NCBI RefSeq assembly: GCF_014696715.1
Contig: NZ_JACJQO010000001.1
Location: forward strand, 331,933-395,932
DNA length: 64,000 bases
Direction: 5' to 3'
Source: Pseudanabaena sp. FACHB-2040
GTDB taxonomy: Bacteria; Cyanobacteriota; Cyanobacteriia; Phormidesmidales; Phormidesmidaceae
The translations under genes and the position numbers were made by a program. Positions 27,462 to 35,258 of the stretch are shown one piece after another. Under the pieces are notes generated by a model. That model was not told where the DNA came from and did no database searches. It saw nothing but the letters and a program-made list of their open reading frames with translations. Each line of letters starts with the position of its first letter. The first letter of the stretch is position 1.

Positions 27462-28212
27462 GTTCTAAAAATCCTTGGGATTCTGGGTTGTCAGTGACGT
27501 AGACGGGCTGGTGCTGCAGGATTTGCCAGTAGTGCTTGATGTTGGCAACGCCGACAGAATGGGGAAAGGCTGCGGGATCAAACAGGCTTTCGTCGTTGGG
27601 GCTATCGCCAACGGTGACAACTTCGTTTGGCGTGATGCCGGGAAAGTTGCGGGTAAGCACTTGAAGCAGGGCTGCCGCTTTGCTTTGGTGGGCTAGCTTA
27701 ATGTGGCACTGCACAGTGCTAAAGGTAAAGCCCCAGCCAGCGCGATCGCACATCTGCGCCATTTCCTCTAACTCAGGCTGGGTTAACCCGGATATATCAA
27801 AAGTCCAGTCTGTCAGGCGGTAGCGGTTATCGCCAGACGGCTGTAGATGCGGCCACTGAGCCTGCAAAGTTTCAAACATCTGGGCTAGCTGCTGGCGGTG
27901 GATAGTGAGATCGGCAATATCAACCAGTAGGGTGGGATCGAGGTGAGACTTGGGAAAGAAAAGGCCCCCGTTTTCTGCGATCGCACCTGCTACCGGCAAG
28001 TACTGCACTAGACCGCTCACCCAGCCTGCCGATCGACCTGTGACAATGACTACAGCAATACCAACCGTCTGTAAGTCCTGCAGTGCCTGAATGAGAGCAG
28101 GGGTGAATTCGCCCTGCCAAGTCAATGTGCCATCCATATCGGAGGCAACTAGGCGGAAGCTAGATCGCCGTTTTGCGAAAAATGGGCTAGAAAGTACATG
28201 AAAATCGGGCAT
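27412..28212 (-). CDS. HAD-superfamily (Cof-like, class IIB) phosphatase
   Basis: 266 residues. Motif I is LVASDMDGTLTWQ near residue 24, motif II VVIVTGRSAG near 56, a class IIB cap occupies the middle, and motifs III/IV are KAAALLQVL and VVTVGDSPNDESLF near 195. The family dephosphorylates sugar phosphates or related small molecules; specificity is unknown. GAGGA precedes the ATG. It overlaps the 3' end of the GGDEF/EAL gene tail to tail by 50 bp. Confidence 0.9.
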   Translation of the reverse strand: MPDFHVLSSPFFAKRRSSFRLVASDMDGTLTWQGEFTPALIQALQDLQTVGIAVVIVTGRSAGWVSGLVQYLPVAGAIAENGGLFFPKSHLDPTLLVDIADLTIHRQQLAQMFETLQAQWPHLQPSGDNRYRLTDWTFDISGLTQPELEEMAQMCDRAGWGFTFSTVQCHIKLAHQSKAAALLQVLTRNFPGITPNEVVTVGDSPNDESLFDPAAFPHSVGVANIKHYWQILQHQPVYVTDNPESQGFLELSQALMEVRSRRLRED

Positions 28213-28260
28213 ACGTCCTCAATTGTGTGCTTTATCTAGAGGAACAAACTAAATAAGGCT

Positions 28261-29922
28261 ATGGCTCCACTGTCCCCCGACCAGCGCAACTACTACTACC
28301 TCGTCGAGGCCGCCCGCACCGGGATTCACAAACCTATCCTGGCAGCCTTACACGCTGTCCAAAAACAGCCCCTGTTTCCAGAGGGCGAAACTGGGCTAGG
28401 CATTGCCCCTGCTAACCGCATCGCGCTGGAACAGGTCAACAGCTTTCCCACTCAGGTCCAGTATGCGGCCAATACGATCCGTAGCCTAACCGATGTGCTG
28501 ATTGCTGAGGGCTGGCAGGGAGCGGATCTGTGGAATGCAGCCCAGGGGCGCTATAGCGATCGCTTCATCAACCGCATTGCCGAAGGCTACACCCCACCCC
28601 CGGCCAATACCGCCGCTGCCAGACTAGAACCCTCCAACGCCCAGGCGCTGCTGGCCGCCTACCAGGCCGACATCGCCGCCGATTACGAAGCCTATCAGCT
28701 GCCCCAAAGCTTAGCGGGTCTAGACCGCAATTTGCTGGCCTTTGCTGAGCGCATTCCCCCCAACTATGTCCGCCTTGACTTTCAGCGCCAAGCCCTGCTA
28801 GAGACAGCCCGGATCTGGCGCAGGCTCAACACCCAGGAGGAAGTGACTGCGGCCCTTGGGGTAGCCGTTACAGGCGAGGTTGTAGATGAGGCAGACCTAG
28901 ACCGACGGCTGGTGGAATTTGTTCAGCAGGCGTCTCGCTACTACAGCGGCTACCCCTACCAGCGGGAGGCCCTGATCCGCCTGGTGCAGCTCTGGCGACA
29001 GCTAGATGCGCGGGAAGAGGCGATTCAGTGGCTAGAGACCAACGATCCCTTTGCCACCGAAACCAATGTGCAGATTGTCGATCCGGCGCTGATTGCGTTT
29101 GTGCAGCGTCTGCCGACCTTCTACCGGGGGCTGGGCGACCAGCGCTTTGCAGTAACTGAAGCCTATCGCCTTTGGAACAGGCTAGATTCACGGACAACGG
29201 CCATTCGCGCTTTGGGTGTTGACCCCGATGCTCTGTTGAATAATGCCAATAACCCGGAAGCCCTAAGAAGCGCAGCTCAGCAGGTGGATCGGGCTTTGTT
29301 AGACTTCATTGCCCGCGTTCCCAGGATCTATGCTGAAACCGAGGTGCAGCGAGAGGCTCTAATTCGCCTGGTGCAGCTCTGGCGACGATTAGACAACCGC
29401 ACTGCCACCCTACAGTCTCTCTTTGAAGACCTAAGGCGAATGTCGCGAGCTGAGCGCACCTCTCCCGACGCAATGCCTGCCCCCACCCCACCCCCGGCTC
29501 CGGCCCGCCCAGCTCGCTGGACGCCCAGCAACATTCAGCTAGCGGCAGCAATTTTGCCCAATGGCAACTTTACCTGGGCTGAGGCTACCCAGGGCGGCTC
29601 CCGCATGCCTCCCGACCAAGCCACCGTCAACGCCATTGTTAGAATCGCAACTTTGGCTCAGCGGGCACGCGATCGCATTGGCCGCCCCTTCCGCATCACT
29701 AGCTGGTATCGCCCGCCTGCCATCAACCGCAGTGTGGGAGGAGCCTCCCAGAGCCGCCACATTGTGGGTGATGCCATTGACTTCTATGTCGATGGGCTAT
29801 CGGGTACCCAGGTTTACCGCTCCCTCGATCCTTGGTGGACTGGTGGTTTAGGGCGCTATAGACAGTTTCCCTACCTGTGTCATCTTGATGCGCGGGGATA
29901 CCGGGCGCGGTGGTTGAATTAG
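28261..29922 (+). CDS. M15-type D-Ala-D-Ala carboxypeptidase-like protein with repeated helical domain
   Basis: 553 residues. The C-terminal 130 carry an M15 peptidase-like domain: ITSWYRPPAINRSVGG near residue 480, SQSRHIVGDAIDFYV with the zinc-type H...D pair near 500, and CHLDARG near the end. The centre (about 140-400) holds three related helical repeats sharing the motif QREALIRLVQLWRRLD. The N-terminus resembles cyanobacterial peptidoglycan-associated proteins. There is no obvious signal peptide. It probably binds and trims cell-wall peptides. Confidence 0.85.
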   Translation: MAPLSPDQRNYYYLVEAARTGIHKPILAALHAVQKQPLFPEGETGLGIAPANRIALEQVNSFPTQVQYAANTIRSLTDVLIAEGWQGADLWNAAQGRYSDRFINRIAEGYTPPPANTAAARLEPSNAQALLAAYQADIAADYEAYQLPQSLAGLDRNLLAFAERIPPNYVRLDFQRQALLETARIWRRLNTQEEVTAALGVAVTGEVVDEADLDRRLVEFVQQASRYYSGYPYQREALIRLVQLWRQLDAREEAIQWLETNDPFATETNVQIVDPALIAFVQRLPTFYRGLGDQRFAVTEAYRLWNRLDSRTTAIRALGVDPDALLNNANNPEALRSAAQQVDRALLDFIARVPRIYAETEVQREALIRLVQLWRRLDNRTATLQSLFEDLRRMSRAERTSPDAMPAPTPPPAPARPARWTPSNIQLAAAILPNGNFTWAEATQGGSRMPPDQATVNAIVRIATLAQRARDRIGRPFRITSWYRPPAINRSVGGASQSRHIVGDAIDFYVDGLSGTQVYRSLDPWWTGGLGRYRQFPYLCHLDARGYRARWLN

Positions 29923-30188
29923 GCGCAAAGGGGCAGGCTTGGTTGGGGCAAGGGGGCCTACTTCGCAACTAATAGCCGCTTCTTTCCCAAAATCAACTTG
30001 CCGGAAATCATCAGCGAGTGTTTTCAAAGTTGTGTTTCCGGGACTGTGGCTAGAGATGCAAGACACGGCCTGATCCCTACCGGATAGTCAGAACGTTTGT
30101 ACTGAGTTATATTGCTGGCCAAACACCCGAATTGAGTAGCAAGCTACTATATTAAGGATTGTTGTGCGCCCCTTTTTGCCGTTGCCCC

Positions 30189-33100
30189 ATGCCCAAATCG
30201 GACGCTTCTGTGAAGAAATCTGCTGGCTCTCGCAATGGCAAGGTTGCTGAGAAAAATGGCCATCACCCCCGCCAGGCAGCCGTAGATGAGGCCGTTATTC
30301 GGATTCGGGGGGCGCGACAGCACAACCTCAAGGACATTGACCTAGAGATTCCCCGCAATCAGCTGATTGTATTTACAGGGGTTTCAGGATCGGGCAAGTC
30401 TTCGCTGGCCTTTGACACCATCTTTGCTGAGGGCCAACGGCGCTATGTGGAGTCGCTCAGTGCCTACGCCCGACAATTTTTGGGTCAGGTCGATAAGCCT
30501 GACGTAGATGCCATTGAGGGCCTTAGCCCGGCCATTTCTATTGACCAAAAATCGACCTCCCACAACCCCCGCTCTACGGTGGGCACGGTAACGGAGATCT
30601 ACGACTACCTGCGACTGCTATTTGGTCGAGCCGGGGAGCCGCACTGTCCGGTGTGCGATCGCTCCATTTCGCCCCAAACCATCGACCAGATGATCGACCG
30701 GGTGATGTCGCTGCCCGACCGCACCCGTTTTCAGATCCTAGCTCCGGTGGTACGCGGCAAGAAGGGTACTCACAAAAAGCTGCTTTCTAGCCTAGGGGCG
30801 GAAGGCTTTGTGCGAGTGCGGGTAAATGGCGAGATTCGGGAGCTGACTGACAATATTGAGCTAGACAAGAACTACGCCCACACCATTGAAGTGGTCGTAG
30901 ACCGGCTAGTGAAAAAAGAGGACTTGCAGGAGCGGCTAGCCGATTCTCTGGCGACCTGCCTGAAGCGGTCTGAGGGGATTGCTGTAATCGATATCCTCAG
31001 TGAGGCAGGGGAGCAGGAGGGCAAGGGATCAGGAGAGCAGGGAAGTAAGGTGGTGCCGCTGAATCCTAATGCGCTCTCTGACCGGCTGCCGATGGCGGCT
31101 GAGGCCGAGGGCAGCTACGGTAGCCCCAAGGAACTGGTCTTTTCGGAAAACTTCGCCTGCCCGCAGCACGGGGCGGTGATGGAAGAACTTTCTCCCCGAC
31201 TCTTTTCTTTTAACTCGCCCTATGGAGCCTGCCCCCACTGCCACGGTTTGGGCAACCTGCGGACCTTTTCAGCTGATCTGGTGGTGCCTGACCCGACGCT
31301 GCCGGTTTATGCTGCGATCGCACCTTGGTCTGAAAAAGACAATACCTACTACTTCTCGCTGCTCTACAGCGTGGGGCAAGCCTTTGGCTTTGAGATTCAG
31401 ACTCGCTGGGATCAGCTCACGCCGGAGCAGCAGCACATTGTGCTCCACGGCTCCACCGAAAAGATCTATATCGAGAGCGATTCTCGCTACCGCGAAGCCA
31501 AGGGCTATCACCGCCAGTACGAGGGCGCACTGCCCATTCTAGAGCGGCAGTACCGCGAGTCTACCTCCGACCTCCACAAGCAGAAGCTAGAAAAGTACCT
31601 AATCGACCAGCCCTGCGAAGTGTGCAAAGGCGCGCGGCTCAAACCCGAATCGCTGTCGGTCAAAATTGGCCCTCACAACATTCAAGACCTCACAGAGGTT
31701 TCTATTCGCGACTGCCTCAGCCGGATTGAAGGTTTGGTGGGAGAAAGCGGCGATTCTCCTCTGCTCTCGTCTCGGCAGATGCAGATTGGTGATCTGGTGC
31801 TCAGAGAAATCCGCGCCCGCCTAGAGTTCATGCTGGATGTGGGGCTAGACTACCTCACCCTGCACCGCACTGCCATGACCCTCTCAGGCGGCGAAGCCCA
31901 GCGCATTCGATTAGCCACCCAAATTGGATCGGGCCTCACTGGCGTGCTCTACGTACTAGACGAACCTAGCATCGGCCTACACCAGCGCGACAATGATCGC
32001 CTGCTCAACACCCTGCATCGCCTGCGCGACTTGGGCAACACCCTAATTGTGGTGGAGCACGACGAAGACACCATTCGAGCTGCCGACTATCTGGTAGACA
32101 TTGGCCCTGGAGCTGGCGTGCATGGCGGGCGAATTGTGGCGGCTGGCGGTTTAGAGGCGGTAATGGAAGCCCCAGACTCTCTGACCGGAGCCTATCTCTC
32201 CCAGCGCCAAGTGATTCCCACTCCGGCAGAGCGGCGACCGGGTAATGGCCGCAGCCTCAAAGCCAAAAACGCCCGCCGCAACAACCTCAAGAACCTGGAC
32301 GTAGAAATTCCCCTGGGCACGCTGACCTGCGTGACAGGCGTTTCTGGATCTGGCAAATCTACGCTAGTCAATGAGCTGATCTACCCCGCTCTACAGCACC
32401 ACTTTGGCGTTAAAGTGCCCTTCCCTAGAGAAATGGACGAGCTGGCCGGACTGAAGGCGCTAGACAAGGTGATCGTCATTGACCAGTCGCCCATTGGCCG
32501 CACCCCCCGCTCTAACCCGGCTACCTATACCGGCGTTTTTGATGTGATTCGCAATCTGTTTACCGAGACGATTGAGGCCAAGGCCCGAGGCTACAAAGCT
32601 GGGCAGTTTTCCTTCAACGTTAAGGGCGGTCGCTGCGAAGCCTGCAGTGGTCAGGGGGTGAACGTAATTGAGATGAACTTTCTGCCCGATGTCTATGTGC
32701 AGTGCGAGGTCTGCAAAGGAGCCCGCTACAACCGGGAAACGCTGCAGGTGAAGTACAAGGGCAAGAGCATTGCCGACGTGCTCAATATGACGGCAGAAGA
32801 AGCCGCCGACTTTTTCCAAAACATTCCCCAAGCGGCCAGCCGTCTGCAGACGATGGTGGACGTGGGTCTGGGCTACATTCGGCTGGGCCAAACCGCGCCG
32901 ACCCTGTCTGGAGGTGAAGCCCAGCGGATGAAGCTGGCCTCGGAACTGGCCCGCCGCTCTACTGGCAAAACCCTCTATTTGATTGACGAACCTACAACAG
33001 GTCTGTCTTTCTATGATGTTCACAAGCTGCTGGACGTGGTGCAGCGGCTGGTAGACCGGGGCAACTCGGTGCTGATGATCGAGCACAACCTGGATGTGAT

Positions 33101-33284
33101 CCGCTGTTCTGACTGGATTGTTGATCTGGGGCCTGAGGGCGGTAACCGGGGCGGCGAGATTATCGCCGAGGGTACTCCCGAAGAGGTGGCGAAAAATCCT
33201 CGGTCTTATACGGGCACGTATCTGGCGCGAGTGCTGGAGCAGCACCCGCCTATTCCAATTCCAAAACCTGTCGAGGTGGGTTAA
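30189..33284 (+). CDS. uvrA: Excinuclease ABC subunit A
   Basis: About 1031 residues from the ATG at 30189 (MPKSDASVKKS); an earlier in-frame start at 30159 is possible. Two ABC ATPase modules have Walker A GVSGSGKSS near residue 62 and GVSGSGKST near 716, signature LSGGEAQR in both halves and Walker B DEPS/DEPT. Zinc modules are CPHC...CEVC near 347-475 and CEAC...CEVC near 815-840. It recognises damaged DNA in nucleotide excision repair. A low-complexity insertion (about residues 272-289, EQEGKGSGEQGSK) is encoded by a purine-rich repeat like those found between genes here. Confidence 0.97.
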   Translation: MPKSDASVKKSAGSRNGKVAEKNGHHPRQAAVDEAVIRIRGARQHNLKDIDLEIPRNQLIVFTGVSGSGKSSLAFDTIFAEGQRRYVESLSAYARQFLGQVDKPDVDAIEGLSPAISIDQKSTSHNPRSTVGTVTEIYDYLRLLFGRAGEPHCPVCDRSISPQTIDQMIDRVMSLPDRTRFQILAPVVRGKKGTHKKLLSSLGAEGFVRVRVNGEIRELTDNIELDKNYAHTIEVVVDRLVKKEDLQERLADSLATCLKRSEGIAVIDILSEAGEQEGKGSGEQGSKVVPLNPNALSDRLPMAAEAEGSYGSPKELVFSENFACPQHGAVMEELSPRLFSFNSPYGACPHCHGLGNLRTFSADLVVPDPTLPVYAAIAPWSEKDNTYYFSLLYSVGQAFGFEIQTRWDQLTPEQQHIVLHGSTEKIYIESDSRYREAKGYHRQYEGALPILERQYRESTSDLHKQKLEKYLIDQPCEVCKGARLKPESLSVKIGPHNIQDLTEVSIRDCLSRIEGLVGESGDSPLLSSRQMQIGDLVLREIRARLEFMLDVGLDYLTLHRTAMTLSGGEAQRIRLATQIGSGLTGVLYVLDEPSIGLHQRDNDRLLNTLHRLRDLGNTLIVVEHDEDTIRAADYLVDIGPGAGVHGGRIVAAGGLEAVMEAPDSLTGAYLSQRQVIPTPAERRPGNGRSLKAKNARRNNLKNLDVEIPLGTLTCVTGVSGSGKSTLVNELIYPALQHHFGVKVPFPREMDELAGLKALDKVIVIDQSPIGRTPRSNPATYTGVFDVIRNLFTETIEAKARGYKAGQFSFNVKGGRCEACSGQGVNVIEMNFLPDVYVQCEVCKGARYNRETLQVKYKGKSIADVLNMTAEEAADFFQNIPQAASRLQTMVDVGLGYIRLGQTAPTLSGGEAQRMKLASELARRSTGKTLYLIDEPTTGLSFYDVHKLLDVVQRLVDRGNSVLMIEHNLDVIRCSDWIVDLGPEGGNRGGEIIAEGTPEEVAKNPRSYTGTYLARVLEQHPPIPIPKPVEVG

Positions 33285-33302
33285 GTGTCTAGGGCGTTGG
33301 GG

Positions 33303-33332
33303 AGTAGAGACGCGGTTAATTGCGTCTCTACT
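33303..33332. repeat. Dispersed palindromic repeat, copy 2
   Basis: Arms AGTAGAGACGC and GCGTCTCTACT (11 bp, perfect) around an 8-base loop, 18 bp after the uvrA stop. It shares the TAGAGACG core with the palindrome at 18517-18548 and with a repeat family common in cyanobacteria; it may help end the uvrA transcript. Confidence 0.75.
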
Positions 33333-33389
33333 CTTTGGATGATCTAGCAGGATTGTTTAACAGGCTGCTTGAGAGGTAGCAAAGGTTAT

Positions 33390-33500
33390 TTGGATCCCCC
33401 CTGCCCCCCTTGGAAAGGAGGGGAAAGGCCTCCTTTTCCTACGCCTTTGGCGCATGCCGGTAAGGGCTATGGGGGGATTAGGGGGAATCGCTGCCGAGGT
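33390..33500. repeat. CCCCC/GGGGG inverted repeat element
   Basis: GGATCCCCCCTGCCCCCCTT near 33391 faces GCTATGGGGGGATTAGGGGG near 33466. The composition and arrangement match the ATCCCCC...GGGGGAT spacer repeats frequent in filamentous cyanobacteria. It fills most of the gap between uvrA and the 77-residue gene. Confidence 0.55.
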
Positions 33501-33558
33501 ACCAAAAAGGTCTTTTCAAACAGCCTCTAAACGGAAGGGCCTCTAGGCCGTGATCGCT

Positions 33559-33792
33559 CTATTCAAGCGGGATGCGCTTGGTGAGAATGGACATCCATTC
33601 GTTGCGGCGGCCGGTGGGAATGGGTTCGCACCAGTCGTTGGGTTCGGCGTAGCCACGTTTGTGCAGGAAGTTGATGGTGCTGCTGATGGCGGAGAGGGAG
33701 CCATAGAGTAGATGGCGCAACTCTTCGTAGTCGGTTGATGGGTCAGCCGAAAGGGGGGACGCCGGTGCGCCCGAATCGGATGGTTGAAACAT
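33559..33792 (-). CDS. Small protein of unknown function
   Basis: 77 residues, soluble, with a helical centre (YEELRHLLYGSLSAISSTINFLHKRGYAE) and a basic C-terminus (WMSILTKRIPLE). Composition looks coding, but I recognise no family. It is the first frame downstream of the structured RNA candidate at 33869-34047 and reads in the same direction, so that RNA may be its leader. Confidence 0.6.
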   Translation of the reverse strand: MFQPSDSGAPASPLSADPSTDYEELRHLLYGSLSAISSTINFLHKRGYAEPNDWCEPIPTGRRNEWMSILTKRIPLE

Positions 33793-33868
33793 GGTTGGTC
33801 TGCTTCCTTAAATAGGGTGAATGCCCCACTCCTGAATAAAGGGAGATGGGGAAGGAAGCAGAACCCAG

Positions 33869-34047
33869 TCCCTCAGCACGCCCCGCTGTAGTGCAATTCG
33901 AGGTGGCTAGGGTATCATCACCAAAGCCCCCGACTGCGTCGACAGTCGCGGTGGTTAGCCGCCTGTGGGTGCTGTCACACCTTCAGGTGGCGCTAAGTTC
34001 GTGAGTTCTGCGAACGGCTGCTACGGGTTAATGCAACAGCTTAGGGA
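33869..34047 (-). ncRNA. Candidate structured RNA of about 180 nt
   Basis: Downstream of a good promoter (see 34051-34079), the minus-strand transcript folds into many stems. A terminal helix is TCCCT/AGGGA, extended by GCTGT/ACAGC and TGCA/TGCA. Internal stems include TTCG/CGAA, a long arm TTAGCGCC/GGCGGCTAA, CACCT/AGGTG and CGACTG/CAGTCG. There is no protein frame through it. The size suits a 6S-type RNA, but the multi-branched fold does not; it could also be the regulatory leader of the 77-residue gene. I cannot assign a family. Confidence 0.5.
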
Positions 34048-34050
34048 TAG

Positions 34051-34079
34051 AGAATACACTTCCTATTAACCAGAGTCAA
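34051..34079 (-). promoter_or_regulatory. Sigma70-type promoter for the structured RNA
   Basis: On the minus strand TTGACT (34074-34079) and TATTCT (34051-34056) are separated by exactly 17 bases. The predicted start is near 34044, at the first stem of the structured RNA. Confidence 0.65.
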
Positions 34080-34210
34080 CCGTAGTCGGGCAAGTTTTTT
34101 CCTTTGTTGACCCTCGTTTCTAGGTTCTGCCTGGGAATGAAGCCTTGTGGCTCCACTGCTTGAGATGAATGTCTTGAGCAGATGCTGAAACGCGGACGCA
34201 GCAAGGGCTT

Positions 34211-34504
34211 GAGGGGGGTCGATAGGCTATGTTGCAGTGCTGTCTATTGATGTGCATCAAAGCTTATGACGTTGTGCATTGAGTACATTGCAAAGTGCGC
34301 TGTGCAAATAAGGTGTTGCTCTATGTTCAGAACGTTGTGCATTGACGATAGGCTCTATTGAGCGGTCTACACGTTATGTTGAGTGCTCTACATAACGTGT
34401 TGAGGCTTTAACATAAGCTATTGAGCTGTCACAACGTTCTTGCGGGTCGTCACAACGCCCTTGCGAGTCCTCACAACGCCCTATTGCCGCTGCAATGAAA
34501 CCTA
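34211..34504. repeat. Array of about 14 degenerate 21-bp repeats
   Basis: Cut at a 21-bp period from 34211, most units begin TTG or GTG, with units starting at 34232, 34274, 34295, 34316, 34337, 34358, 34379, 34400, 34421 and 34484. The clearest are the TTGAG units at 34358, 34379, 34400 and 34421 and three with TCACAACG at 34421, 34442 and 34463. The 14-mer acgttgtgcattga recurs at 34269 and 34332, exactly 63 bp apart. One pair of units forms a perfect 11-bp hairpin (34369-34379 with 34390-34400). No frame stays open across it. The array ends at the HNH stop codon. Confidence 0.7.
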
Positions 34505-34513
34505 TTCAGTCAC

Positions 34514-34963
34514 CTACTGCAAAGACTCAACCTGATCGTCAGGTGGGGGATGTCGGCCAATAGCCAAATCCGTTGCTCGGATGGCGAGGATGCGATCGCG
34601 ATTTAGCGCTAAAGCTGTAACAGTTGCTCTGCCTGTAGGAGTTAGCCCAACGACCTCTAAGAGATCAGATGACCAGGCAAAGTGATCATGCCATCGCTGC
34701 AATCGAGGATTAAACAGGGCAACTTCAACGCCTGTTTGAAAATCAGTTACCGCTTGACGATTTGACTTGCGCCGGTTGCAGTGAAAACAAGCCAAGGCAA
34801 GATTTTCTAGATCGTCAGAACCTCCTGCCGTTAGGGGGATGATATGGTCGATAGTGAACTGAACATATTGCCATTGTTCGGAAGCGTGGCAATACTCACA
34901 AAGGAATTTAGCTCTTCGACGCACCTGCCGTTGCATTTCAGCAGGAATCTTCTTTCGAGCCAT
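34514..34963 (-). CDS. HNH endonuclease
   Basis: 149 residues. The HNH domain at about 15-70 has a zinc pair CEYC, the catalytic IDHIIPLTAGGSDDLENLALA (DH motif and the central Asn), then CFHCNRRK. The tail after residue 75 is unassigned. It begins 2 bp after the stop of the 92-residue gene, as the last gene of a four-gene minus-strand operon. In that setting it may be the DNA-cleaving part of a conflict module. Confidence 0.9.
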   Translation of the reverse strand: MARKKIPAEMQRQVRRRAKFLCEYCHASEQWQYVQFTIDHIIPLTAGGSDDLENLALACFHCNRRKSNRQAVTDFQTGVEVALFNPRLQRWHDHFAWSSDLLEVVGLTPTGRATVTALALNRDRILAIRATDLAIGRHPPPDDQVESLQ

Positions 34964-34965
34964 AT

Positions 34966-35244
34966 TTACGAATCCTGTTTAGAACTCTCTAAAATGAGGT
35001 TCCTAACGGTACGATTCACGAAGCTAAGATAATCATCAATTTCCTCATACCGATCTAACTCGGCTTCTTCAGCTTCGTCCAAAGCAGCCTCTTGGTGCTT
35101 ATCTAAAAGCTCCTGGATTCGATCTTGAATGGTTTTAGAAGCTCGAAAAATAGGAATACCCTCTTCCAAAGCAATGCTGACAGCACCCTCAATAGGAAGA
35201 GAACCGGGAAGATTGTTAAGTGTTGGCAAGGATGGAATAGCCAT
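34966..35244 (-). CDS. Small acidic protein paired with HNH endonuclease
   Basis: 92 residues with a strongly acidic helical middle (DKHQEAALDEAEEAELDRYEE). It begins 14 bp after the TPR gene and ends 2 bp before the HNH start. Such small proteins often precede HNH genes in cyanobacteria, and the tight coupling suggests an inhibitor or partner of the nuclease. That role is inferred from position only. Confidence 0.75.
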   Translation of the reverse strand: MAIPSLPTLNNLPGSLPIEGAVSIALEEGIPIFRASKTIQDRIQELLDKHQEAALDEAEEAELDRYEEIDDYLSFVNRTVRNLILESSKQDS

Positions 35245-35258
35245 GACAGAGAATTTAA

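Noticed and set aside
32460..33245. A 261-codon minus-strand frame opposite uvrA
   Set aside because: It is antisense to conserved UvrA coding sequence including the zinc and signature motifs, has no ribosome-binding site and no family match.
33841..33880. GGAAGGAAGCAG, resembling the apical core of SRP RNA (ffs)
   Set aside because: The bases before it (GATGG) cannot form the closing CC-GGAA-GG stem, and no flanking helix pairs as in SRP RNA. The match is explained by the purine-rich spacer repeat.
33869..34047. Naming the structured RNA as 6S RNA (ssrS)
   Set aside because: Length fits, but 6S RNA is a rod with one central bubble whereas this sequence forms several independent stems; left unassigned.
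34211..34504. Direct repeats considered as a CRISPR array
   Set aside because: The 21-bp units are contiguous and degenerate with no unique spacers, and there are no cas genes.
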